Below, piece after piece: positions 1 through 5,749 of a stretch of DNA of 5,749 nt. A model generated the notes under the pieces. The model saw nothing but the letters and a program-made list of their open reading frames with translations. It did not search any database and was not told the origin of the DNA. This DNA comes from Scleromatobacter sp038208735 (GTDB lineage Bacteria; Pseudomonadota; Gammaproteobacteria; Burkholderiales; Burkholderiaceae_C), in assembly GCA_038208735.1 (NCBI GenBank), contig JBBQYL010000288.1:1-5749 (forward strand), written 5' to 3'. A program made the position numbers and the translations under genes. Numbering within the stretch: the stretch's first letter is position 1; the number at the start of each line of letters is the position of its first letter.

Positions 1-471
1 GTGCCGGCCATGGGGGAGGCGCACTTCGGCGTGCCGATGGCCGGCGCCGTGCTGTGCACCATCAACACCCGGCTGGAGGCCGGGACGGTCGCCTACATCC
101 TCGACCACGGCGAGGCGAAGGTGGTGATCGTCGATCGCCAGCTGGCCCCCGTCGTCCAGGCCGCGGTGGCCAGGCTGGGGCGCGAGATCCTCGTCATCGA
201 CAACGACGATGCGTCGTACAGCGGCCCCGGCGAGCGCATCGGCCGCATGGAGTACGCCGACTTCCTCGCGCTGGGCGACCCGTCGTTCGAGTGGCAGCTG
301 CCCGACGACGAGTACATGCCGCTGGCGCTCAACTACACTTCGGGCACCACGGGTCGCCCCAAGGGCGTGGTGTACCACCGCCGCGGCACCTACCTCGAGT
401 CGCTGGGCAACGTCGCCGCGTGGGCCATCCAGAAGTTCGTGTTGCGGGAGACGGCGCGCGGCGTCGAGTAA
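1..471 (+). pseudogene. Internally deleted AMP-dependent fatty-acyl-CoA ligase (AlkK-type), 5' end outside window
   Basis: The intact family activates fatty acids with ATP and CoA through an acyl-adenylate. The visible frame starts mid-domain: the AHFGVPMAGAVL stretch (residues 7-18) normally lies well inside the N-terminal domain, so the GTG at position 1 is probably not the start. The phosphate-binding loop YTSGTTGRPKG is intact at residues 112-122 (nt 334-366), followed by the usual VVYHRRG. After GNVAAWA (136-142) the protein jumps to IQKFVLRETARGVE and a TAA stop. That tail is the recognisable C-terminus of this family, which normally follows PKTSTGK. Roughly 300 residues appear to be missing, including the A5 and A7 regions, the hinge and the catalytic Lys just before IQKF. 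The junction near nt 424-432 keeps the frame open, so a short protein could be made, but not an active ligase. Family assignment is firm. Deletion is inferred from family knowledge, and an assembly collapse is the alternative. Confidence 0.8.
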
Positions 472-486
472 GGCGGGGCGGGCGTG

Positions 487-492
487 CATACT
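487..492 (+). promoter_or_regulatory. Possible -10 element (CATACT) upstream of the hybrid kinase
   Basis: The only A/T-leaning hexamer in the 42-base gap before the kinase gene is CATACT, which matches four of six positions of a sigma-70 -10 box. No convincing -35 partner is visible 16-18 bases upstream. If used, it would give a leader of only about 15-20 bases. This is a weak candidate; readthrough from the upstream ligase remnant is equally possible. Confidence 0.2.
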
Positions 493-513
493 GGGGTTCC
501 CTGAACTCGTCGA

Positions 514-2868
514 ATGCCGCCCCCCGAGGGTGGCTGGACAGTCCTCCGCGTGCGCACACTGACCCGAGACTTCTGCAAGGTCTGGCTGCCGCTGGCACTG
601 GTGGTGGCGGTCGTGGCGGGCTGGCTCGGCAGGGAAGTCATCTCCGCGGAGCGCCTGCGCGAACTCGCCGAACAACGAACCGAGGCGGACGTGTCCAGCG
701 CCGCCGTCACCGAGCGCCTGGCGCCGGTGGAACGCCATCTGCGCGCTTTGGCCGGCGACGTCCGAGTGCGCAAGGCCTACAGCGCGCCCGATGCATCGAC
801 GCTCGACGCCATGGCCGACGCGTTCATCCTGATGCTGAACGGCGATCCCTCGTACGCGCAGGCGCGCTGGATCGATCCCGACGGACGCGAGCGCGTGCGC
901 GTGGACATGACGCCGCAGGGCGCGACCCGGATCCCCGAGGGCCGCCTGCAGCGAAAGACGGCGCGGTACTACGTGACCCGGGCGATGGCGTTGCCGGTGG
1001 GTTCGCTGTACGTGTCCGAGCTCGACCTCAACATCGAACACGAGGTCATCGAGCAGCCGCGCCGGCCGATGTTCCGCGAGGTGATCAACATCCGCGCCGA
1101 CGACGGCGCCCCCGCGGGCCTGCTGGCGATCAACGTCGAGGGCGCCAGCATCCTCCAGGCGCTCGACTACCCGGACCTCCCACGCGGCACGAGCCGACTG
1201 ATGGTCAACGCGCGCGGCGACTTCCTGCGCGGGCTGCGCGAGGACGACGAGTTCGCGTTCATGTTCGGCCGCCATGTGACGATGGCCGAGCGCGCGCCCG
1301 AGGTCTGGAGGCAGATGCAGGCCCGTCCCATCGGCGAGGCCGCGGTGGACGGCGTGTTGTGGGCATGGCGGGCCGTGGAGCCCGTTCCTCCGGTGAATGC
1401 CGGCGGCTCGTCCTCCAATGCCACGCCCTGGTTCATCGTGACGCGGCAGTCCGACGACCGTCTTCTCGCGTTCGAGCGCCGCGTCCTGGCGCTGACGGCG
1501 CTCATCGCCACGCTCGTGCTGCTGTCGATCGCCGTGCTCGCGTGGCGCATCGCCCGCGAGAAGTCGCAGCTGGCCGATGCCCGCCGCGTGGCCGAGGCCG
1601 CGGCCCGGATCAAGGCCGAGTTCCTCGCCAACATGAGCCACGAGATCCGCACCCCGATGAACGCGATCATCGGCCTCACGCACCTGCTGCGTCGCGAGGC
1701 GGCCGACGAGCGCCAGATCGACCGGCTCGAGAAGGTGGACGCGGCGGCGCAGCACCTGCTGCGCGTCCTCAACGACATCCTCGACCTCTCGAAGCTGGAC
1801 GCCGACAAGATGTCGCTGGAGGAGATCGACTTCTCGCTCGACGCGCTCGCCAAGGGCACGCTCGACATGGTGGCCACGGCGGCGCGCGAGAAGGGCCTGG
1901 AGCTGCTGCTCGACACCGACCACATGCCCGACCAGATCCGGGGCGATCCCACCCGGTTGTCGCAGGCGCTGCTCAACCTGCTGTCCAACGCGGTGAAGTT
2001 CACGACCCGCGGCTGGGTCCGCCTGCGCATTTCGCTGCTGAAGACGGAGGGCGACCGCGTGCTGGTGCGGTTCGAGGTGACGGATACCGGCGCCGGTATC
2101 TCGTCGCAGAACCAGGCGCGGCTCTTCAGCGCGTTCGAGCAGGCCGATTCGTCGACCACCCGGCAGCACGGCGGCACCGGCCTCGGCCTGGCCCTCACGC
2201 GGGCGTTCGCGCGCCTGATGGGCGGTGACGCCGGCGTCACCAGCGAGCCGGGCGCGGGCAGCACGTTCTGGTTCACCGCGTTCCTGGCCCAGGGCAGCGG
2301 CCAGCGCCAGCGAAGCGCGCTGGAATCCGCTTCGGGCTTGCGGGCGTTGCTGATCGACGACCTGGCCGAGGCCGCCGCCGTGGTCGGCAACCAGCTGCGC
2401 GGACCCGGGCTTCAGGTGGACACGGCCGAGCTCGGAGGCGGCGTCGCGACTTCGCGCGCGACGCCGGTGGTCTCCGAGGAACACTCGCTGCGGGAGCGGC
2501 ATGGCGGCCAGCGCGTGCTGCTGGCGGAAGACAACCCCATCAATCGCCTCGTGGCCGTCGAACTGCTGCGCGTGGCGGGCCTGGCCGTGGAGACGGCTTC
2601 GAACGGCGTCGAGGCGGTGGACATGGCGCAGGCGCGGGCGTTCGACCTGATCCTGATGGACATGCAGATGCCGATCAAGGACGGCGTCGCCGCCGCACGC
2701 GAGATACGCGCCGTGTCCGCCGTCCCCATCATCGCCATGACGGCCGGCGCGTCGCTCGAGGATCGCCACGAGTGCCTGGCCGCCGGCATGAACGACCACG
2801 TCTCGAAGCCGGTGCATCCGGCGGAGCTTTACGCGATGCTGTTGCGGTGGTTGCCCGCGCCGGCGTGA
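514..2868 (+). CDS. Membrane hybrid sensor histidine kinase: dCache-like sensor, HisKA, HATPase_c, vestigial receiver, receiver
   Basis: This is a two-component hybrid kinase that senses a periplasmic signal, autophosphorylates on His and passes phosphate to its own receiver. TM1 is about residues 22-38 and TM2 about 324-344. The roughly 285 residues between them resemble a double-Cache sensor, with QARWIDPDGRERVRVD at 116-131 and a SELDLN..EH segment near 169-176. HisKA holds the phosphoacceptor H376 in MSHEIRTPMN. HATPase_c (about 478-592) has N488/N492, DTGAGI at 524-529, an F box at 538-543 and GGTGLGL at 553-559. A receiver begins at about 608 (IDD at 614-616) but stops after some 35 residues. 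A complete receiver follows at about 666-782 with E672/D673, phosphoacceptor D716, T743 and K765. There is no Hpt domain, so relay to an external Hpt or regulator is likely. The ATG at 514 has no clear ribosome site; GTG at 550 would remove 12 residues and keep both membrane segments. Its ligand and target are unknown. Confidence 0.93.
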   Translation: MPPPEGGWTVLRVRTLTRDFCKVWLPLALVVAVVAGWLGREVISAERLRELAEQRTEADVSSAAVTERLAPVERHLRALAGDVRVRKAYSAPDASTLDAMADAFILMLNGDPSYAQARWIDPDGRERVRVDMTPQGATRIPEGRLQRKTARYYVTRAMALPVGSLYVSELDLNIEHEVIEQPRRPMFREVINIRADDGAPAGLLAINVEGASILQALDYPDLPRGTSRLMVNARGDFLRGLREDDEFAFMFGRHVTMAERAPEVWRQMQARPIGEAAVDGVLWAWRAVEPVPPVNAGGSSSNATPWFIVTRQSDDRLLAFERRVLALTALIATLVLLSIAVLAWRIAREKSQLADARRVAEAAARIKAEFLANMSHEIRTPMNAIIGLTHLLRREAADERQIDRLEKVDAAAQHLLRVLNDILDLSKLDADKMSLEEIDFSLDALAKGTLDMVATAAREKGLELLLDTDHMPDQIRGDPTRLSQALLNLLSNAVKFTTRGWVRLRISLLKTEGDRVLVRFEVTDTGAGISSQNQARLFSAFEQADSSTTRQHGGTGLGLALTRAFARLMGGDAGVTSEPGAGSTFWFTAFLAQGSGQRQRSALESASGLRALLIDDLAEAAAVVGNQLRGPGLQVDTAELGGGVATSRATPVVSEEHSLRERHGGQRVLLAEDNPINRLVAVELLRVAGLAVETASNGVEAVDMAQARAFDLILMDMQMPIKDGVAAAREIRAVSAVPIIAMTAGASLEDRHECLAAGMNDHVSKPVHPAELYAMLLRWLPAPA
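2335..2439 (+). other. Truncated first receiver domain inside the hybrid kinase
   Basis: Residues about 608-642 look like the first two secondary-structure elements of a receiver: the hydrophobic strand RALLIDD with the acidic pair D615/D616, a helix, then a second strand (LQVDTAE) ending in glycines. The phosphoacceptor strand (LxDxxMP), the Thr/Ser strand and the Lys-Pro strand are absent. Sequence passes directly to the usual inter-receiver linker (PVVSEEHSLRERHGG) and an intact second receiver. A complete receiver needs about 115 residues, so some 75-80 are missing. The remnant cannot be phosphorylated in the normal way. Confidence 0.7.
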
Positions 2869-2889
2869 CCTTGGGCGGCCAGCGCCGGC
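2859..2889. terminator. Weak GC-rich inverted repeat between convergent genes
   Basis: GCCGGCG at 2859-2865, overlapping the kinase stop codon, can pair with CGCCGGC at 2883-2889, just beyond the stop codon of the opposing gene, around a 17-base loop. Its position between two convergent genes suits a bidirectional transcription stop. There is no T-tract on either strand, so intrinsic termination is doubtful. In such GC-rich DNA a 7-bp match may be chance. Confidence 0.25.
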
Positions 2890-4665
2890 TCAAGGCGTCC
2901 GTGGAGCGATCGGCGCGATGGCCCAGGCGGCGAGCTGCTCGGCTTCCAGCGGACGGCTGAAGAAGTAGCCCTGGCCCTTGCCGCAGCCCAGCGCGCAGAT
3001 CAGCGCCGATTGCGAATCGGTCTCGATGCCCTCGGCGACCGTGCCCATGCCCAGGCTGGCGGCCACGCGCACCGTCGCCTCGATGAGGGCGCGATGGTGG
3101 GCGCTGGTCACGGCCTCGCTGACGAACGAGCGGTCGATCTTGACGGTGTCCACGGGCAGCAGGTGCAGGCTGGACAACGACGAGAAGCCGGTTCCGAAGT
3201 CGTCCAGCGCCAGTGTCAACCCGAGGGCCTTGAGCTCATGCAGCCGGGTCTGGACGGCCTCGTCCTGGGCCGCGAGGCTTTCCGTGATTTCCAGCTGCAG
3301 CTGGCTCGCGGCCATGCCGGTGCGTTCCAGCACCTCGGCGACGGAGGCCACGAATCCCGGCAGTTCGAGTTGTCCCCGCGACAGGTTCACCGCCAGCGTA
3401 CGGGGCGCGTGTTCTCCGAGCGTGTCGCGCCAGGCGACGAACTGACGGCAAGCCTCGTCGAGCACGTACAGGCCCAGCGCGCCGATGAGGCCGCACTCTT
3501 CGGCGATGCCGATGAAGTCGAGCGGCGGCACGATGCCGCGTTGCGGGTGCCGCCAGCGCACCAGGGCCTCCACGCCGGCGGTGCGATCGATCGACCGGCA
3601 GGCCTGCGCGCCGCCCTGGAATCCGATCACGGGCTGGTAGACCACGAACAGCTGGCGCTGCGTGATCGCGACGCGCAACTGTTCCTCCATGTCCTGGCGG
3701 CGGCTGGCGCGCTCGCGCATCTCCAGCCGAAAGACCGTCGACCGTGCGCCACCCAGGCGCTTGGCCTCGGCCATCGCGATGCTGGCGTCGCGCAGGATGC
3801 CCTTGGCGTCCTCGGCGAACTGCGGTCGCATGACGACGCCTGCGCTCACCGTGCATTGAAGCTGGTGCGTTCCGACCGCGAAGGGCTGCTCGAGCACGTC
3901 CGTCAGTCGATGCGCGACGACAAGCACGTCGTCGGGTTGGTTCAGGTCGTCGAGCACGACGACGAATTCGTCGCCGCCGATGCGTGCGCACAGCGGCTCG
4001 CGCGAGTCCGCGCCGCGTGTTCGAACGCCGCGCCGCAGGGCCGAGCGGATCCGGTTGGCCAGCAGCGTCAACACCTCGTCGCCGGCGGCGTAGCCGAGGC
4101 TGTCGTTGATCTGGCGGAACCGGTCGATGTTGAGGAACAGCACCGCGCCGTGGCGCCCCGCCGCCTGCGGCCCGAGGGCGAGTCCGGCATGGATGAAGTT
4201 GATCACCGCGGCCCGGTTGGGCATCTCGGTGAGGGTGTCCAGGTGCGCGGCGGCCTTCAGTTGCCGGGCCTCGCGCGTCACCTCGTCGGTGGCGTCGCGC
4301 AGCATGGCCATCAGGCGCGAACCGTCGAGCTTGAACAGCGCCAGCGACATCATGCGCATCCCCGATGCCGCACCGCCAGCCGACGTCGGCACGTGGATGC
4401 GCTGGGGCTCGCACACGCTGCCGGACACGCCGGCGAATGCCTCGACGTGGCCGCGCAACTGCGGCACGGCGGTGTCGAGCGCCTCGAAGAGGTTGTCCAG
4501 GTTGGCGTTGGGCGACAGCGCCATCAGCAGGTTGACGGCCATCGGATTCATCATCGCCACGGCGCCGTCGATGTCGATCTGCACCAGGCCCACCGGCGCC
4601 ATGTACAGGAACTGCAGCAAGGCCTCGTGAGCGCCCGCGTCTTCCTCGGGGAGCGGCGCGTTCAC
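2890..4665 (-). CDS. PAS-GGDEF-EAL cyclic-di-GMP protein, probably a phosphodiesterase
   Basis: This is a 591-residue soluble signalling protein with no membrane segment. An N-terminal PAS-like region (about 10-130, with APVGLVQIDIDG and NPMAVNLL) is followed by GGDEF (about 140-315) and EAL (about 325-585). The EAL site looks complete: E366 of EALVRW, N427, E459 of LEITES, D488/D489 of DDFGTG, K509, E545 and E548 of AEGIE, and Q565 of GQGYFFSRPL. Hydrolysis of cyclic-di-GMP is therefore expected. The GGDEF signature (230-234) is present, but the first Asp of the usual DxD metal motif is Asn (N179 in LNIDRF), and the RxxD inhibitory site is replaced by SREP (221-224). Cyclase activity is thus doubtful and the domain may only bind GTP. 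The GTG start overlaps the stop of the upstream PYP-like gene in GTGA. The frame stays open upstream to 4845, but that stretch lies over the PYP-like gene and shows no domain features. Confidence 0.93.
   Translation of the reverse strand: MNAPLPEEDAGAHEALLQFLYMAPVGLVQIDIDGAVAMMNPMAVNLLMALSPNANLDNLFEALDTAVPQLRGHVEAFAGVSGSVCEPQRIHVPTSAGGAASGMRMMSLALFKLDGSRLMAMLRDATDEVTREARQLKAAAHLDTLTEMPNRAAVINFIHAGLALGPQAAGRHGAVLFLNIDRFRQINDSLGYAAGDEVLTLLANRIRSALRRGVRTRGADSREPLCARIGGDEFVVVLDDLNQPDDVLVVAHRLTDVLEQPFAVGTHQLQCTVSAGVVMRPQFAEDAKGILRDASIAMAEAKRLGGARSTVFRLEMRERASRRQDMEEQLRVAITQRQLFVVYQPVIGFQGGAQACRSIDRTAGVEALVRWRHPQRGIVPPLDFIGIAEECGLIGALGLYVLDEACRQFVAWRDTLGEHAPRTLAVNLSRGQLELPGFVASVAEVLERTGMAASQLQLEITESLAAQDEAVQTRLHELKALGLTLALDDFGTGFSSLSSLHLLPVDTVKIDRSFVSEAVTSAHHRALIEATVRVAASLGMGTVAEGIETDSQSALICALGCGKGQGYFFSRPLEAEQLAAWAIAPIAPRTP
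4662..4665 (-). promoter_or_regulatory. GTGA stop/start overlap coupling the PYP-like and PAS-GGDEF-EAL genes
   Basis: On the - strand the TGA ending the PYP-like gene and the GTG starting the PAS-GGDEF-EAL gene share bases in GTGA. No strong Shine-Dalgarno sequence precedes the GTG (CGGCAGCGGAC). This arrangement usually reflects termination-reinitiation coupling, so the cyclic-di-GMP enzyme is probably made in proportion to the PYP-like protein. This also decides the start of the downstream gene, because the next in-frame Met (residue 21-22 region) lies inside the PAS domain. Confidence 0.75.
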
Positions 4666-5057
4666 GTCCGCTGCCGGCGCACGATGACGTATCGATGCCC
4701 CGGGCCGCTCGCGGCAAGCAGACGCAACGCCACCTTGCTCGGGCGCATCCGCAACGTGAGGACATAGTCGATCGCGACGTCGAGCGCCTGATCCGTGGCG
4801 GCGGCATCCTGGAAGCGCTGGGCCACGAGGAAGTTGTTCATGCAAGGCGCCACCACCGTGAACAGTCCGAGGCCGAGAACCCGTTCCGGCGACAGGCCGG
4901 CGAGGCGCGACTCGGTCGCGTTGTAGCGCGTGACCACCTCGCTGGCGTCGAAGCCGATCACGCCGAAATCGAGCGCGTCGAGTTCCGACGCCGTGAGGCT
5001 GTCGAGCAGGGGACGAAGCGCGGGGGCGTCGAAAGTCGTTGGGGTGGATTCAGGCAT
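4662..5057 (-). CDS. Small photoactive yellow protein (PYP)-like PAS protein
   Basis: This is a 131-residue, single-domain soluble protein close in length to classical PYP (125 residues). It aligns with PYP from memory almost end to end. LDALDFGVIGFD (26-37) matches LDGLAFGAIQLD, RYNATES matches QYNAAEG, ERVLG matches KQVIG, VAPC matches VAPC, and MRPSKV matches MTPTKV. Counterparts of the chromophore residues are Y45 (PYP Y42), E49 (E46), C72 (C69, the thioester Cys) and M104 (M100). T50 and R52 of PYP become A53 and L55. In known PYPs the Cys carries p-coumaric acid and the protein is a blue-light sensor. Whether this one binds that cofactor is uncertain, because no tyrosine ammonia-lyase or p-coumaryl-CoA ligase is present here. 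The start ATG has only a weak GGA about 7 bases upstream. It overlaps the downstream PAS-GGDEF-EAL gene by 4 bases, suggesting it is that protein's regulatory partner. Confidence 0.82.
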   Translation of the reverse strand: MPESTPTTFDAPALRPLLDSLTASELDALDFGVIGFDASEVVTRYNATESRLAGLSPERVLGLGLFTVVAPCMNNFLVAQRFQDAAATDQALDVAIDYVLTLRMRPSKVALRLLAASGPGHRYVIVRRQRT

Positions 5058-5068
5058 GTCGTATCCGT

Positions 5069-5078
5069 GGCTCGAGCC
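5069..5078. repeat. Perfect 10-bp palindrome GGCTCGAGCC before the PYP-like gene
   Basis: GGCTCGAGCC reads the same on both strands and ends 11 bases upstream of the PYP-like ATG. Two further symmetric elements lie nearby: GTGGGCACCCAC at 5086-5097 (5-base arms, 2-base centre) and GCAGCTCGCTGC at 5107-5118 (5-base arms, 2-base centre). They could be operators or leader hairpins over the ribosome-binding region. Short GC-rich symmetries are also frequent by chance in DNA of this composition. Confidence 0.3.
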
Positions 5079-5140
5079 CTGTCACGTGGGCACCCACAGG
5101 TCTTCGGCAGCTCGCTGCGGCGCTACAGCCTTGATCGATC

Positions 5141-5171
5141 GTAGAGTCGGCCGCCGCGAGAAAAAGTTCAC
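5141..5171 (-). promoter_or_regulatory. Candidate ECF-sigma-type promoter for the PYP-like/c-di-GMP operon
   Basis: Read on the - strand, the gap after the b561 gene holds TGAACTTTTT (GAAC at 5169-5166), then exactly 16 bases, then CGACTCTA (CGAC at 5149-5146). The GGAAC-N16/17-CGTC layout is typical of ECF sigma factors. Here the first G is T and the CGTC T is A. The T-run just after GAAC is also common in such promoters and stands out in this GC-rich window. It would start transcription near 5135-5140, giving a leader of about 80 bases before the PYP-like ATG. No ECF sigma gene is in the window. Confidence 0.35.
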
Positions 5172-5193
5172 GAACGGCGGGGCATCCCACCTC

Positions 5194-5745
5194 TTACCGA
5201 CGGCCCGGTCGCGACGGGGTGGGCGCCATCGCGTGGAACACGCCGTCGCGGCGCACCCACGCGTGGAACAGCGCGCCGGCCAGGTGCAGCAGGAACAGCG
5301 CGAAGAAGCAGAACGCCAGGGCCCGATGGGCATTCCACAGCACGCTGTGCAGCGCGGCGTCGGGCGGCGCGATGGGCGGCAGCTCGAACCCGCCCACCAC
5401 CACCGGATAGCCCGCGGCCGACAGCATGGCCCAGCCGAGCAGCGGCATCGAGATCATCAGCACGTAGAACGCCACGTGCGACAACCGTGCCGCGAGCTTG
5501 ATCGGCTCGGGCAGGTCGGCCGGCAACGCCGGCGCGCCATGGCGCAGGCGCACGGCCAGGCGCGCGAGGGCGAGCACGAGGATCGCCAGCGCGAGCGGCT
5601 TGTGGAAGCTGACGAGGGCGAGGTACGCCGGCCCGATGGTCGACACCATGCCGACCCCGACGAACAGCATCGTCAGGATGCCCAGCGCCATCACCCAATG
5701 GAGCACGCGTTGGAGCGGCGTGAATCGCGAGCGGTCGTCGTTCAA
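5194..5745 (-). CDS. Cytochrome b561-family membrane protein (CybB-like); start at or beyond the window edge
   Basis: This is a four-helix inner-membrane dihaem b cytochrome that moves electrons between the membrane quinone pool and a partner; E. coli CybB acts as a superoxide:quinone oxidoreductase. Helices lie at about 15-36, 44-66, 88-110 and 139-162. The expected haem-ligand histidines are present with family spacing: H16 (RVLHW), H48 (SFHKPL), H140 (NAHRAL) and H154 (LLHLAGALFH). The C-terminal AWVRRDGVF motif is also typical. The visible first codon is TTG at 5745-5743, only four bases from the edge, so a start further upstream outside the window is quite possible. The visible length of 183 residues fits the family. 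The next gene on this strand starts 136 bases downstream, behind a candidate promoter, so it is probably not in the same operon. Specific partner and substrate are unknown. Confidence 0.9.
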   Translation of the reverse strand: MNDDRSRFTPLQRVLHWVMALGILTMLFVGVGMVSTIGPAYLALVSFHKPLALAILVLALARLAVRLRHGAPALPADLPEPIKLAARLSHVAFYVLMISMPLLGWAMLSAAGYPVVVGGFELPPIAPPDAALHSVLWNAHRALAFCFFALFLLHLAGALFHAWVRRDGVFHAMAPTPSRPGRR

Positions 5746-5749
5746 GGCT

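Noticed and set aside
1..471. CoA ligase as the enzyme supplying activated p-coumarate to the PYP-like protein
   Set aside because: Its sequence is of the fatty-acyl AlkK type rather than 4-coumarate ligase, it lacks most of its catalytic core, and it is on the opposite strand far from the PYP-like gene.
54..2228. Open + frame of 724 codons crossing the ligase remnant and kinase
   Set aside because: It is Arg/Pro/Gly-rich low-complexity translation lacking any domain, and overlaps two recognisable genes in other frames; a shadow caused by high GC.
4655..4675. Frameshift splitting one PYP-PAS-GGDEF-EAL fusion into two genes
   Set aside because: The PYP-like protein ends where classical PYP ends (VRRQRT beside FVKRV), and the stop/start overlap is a normal coupling arrangement, so two genes are more likely.
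3010..4767. Long open + frame (585 codons) and a long - frame (4807-3236) over the PAS-GGDEF-EAL gene
   Set aside because: Both are His/Arg/Ala-rich shadows with no motifs, while the third frame carries complete GGDEF and EAL signatures.
4666..4845. 60-residue N-terminal extension of the PAS-GGDEF-EAL protein from an upstream ATG
   Set aside because: The extension lies on top of the PYP-like gene in another frame, is Arg-rich without domain character, and the GTGA overlap gives a clear start.
1..5749. tRNA, rRNA, CRISPR array, insertion sequence or long repeat
   Set aside because: No cloverleaf, rRNA stretch, regularly spaced repeat, transposase motif or terminal inverted repeat was seen by eye on either strand.

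Overview
The window is GC-rich with strong third-position G/C. Its protein families (dCache hybrid kinase, PAS-GGDEF-EAL protein, AlkK-type acyl-CoA ligase, CybB-like cytochrome b561) point to a betaproteobacterium, probably Burkholderiales. This is inferred from protein character only; there is no rRNA or other marker gene.

Layout. On the + strand, positions 1-471 hold the remains of a fatty-acyl-CoA ligase. Its ATP-binding loop is fused in frame to its own last few C-terminal residues, so the catalytic core is missing. After a 42-base gap, a 784-residue membrane-bound hybrid histidine kinase runs from 514 to 2868. It has a periplasmic dCache-like sensor, HisKA and HATPase domains, a stump of a first receiver and one intact receiver. 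It converges, 21 bases apart, with genes on the - strand. Read from the right edge, the - strand carries a cytochrome b561 (about 5745-5194), a 136-base gap with a candidate ECF-type promoter and several short palindromes, a small photoactive-yellow-protein (PYP)-like gene (5057-4662), and a PAS-GGDEF-EAL cyclic-di-GMP gene (4665-2890). The last two overlap by four bases (GTGA).

How the genes may work together. The most interesting unit is the overlapping pair. The small PYP-like protein keeps the key Tyr, Glu and Cys of the PYP chromophore pocket. It is translationally coupled to a protein with a complete EAL phosphodiesterase site, but whose GGDEF domain lacks the first metal-binding Asp and the RxxD inhibitory site. 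The natural hypothesis is a separate PYP-like sensor governing cyclic-di-GMP breakdown. This resembles, as two genes, the PYP-phytochrome-GGDEF-EAL fusions known in some phototrophs. The kinase and the b561 gene have no demonstrable link to this pair. The kinase is on the opposite strand, and b561 is upstream on the same strand but separated by the probable promoter.
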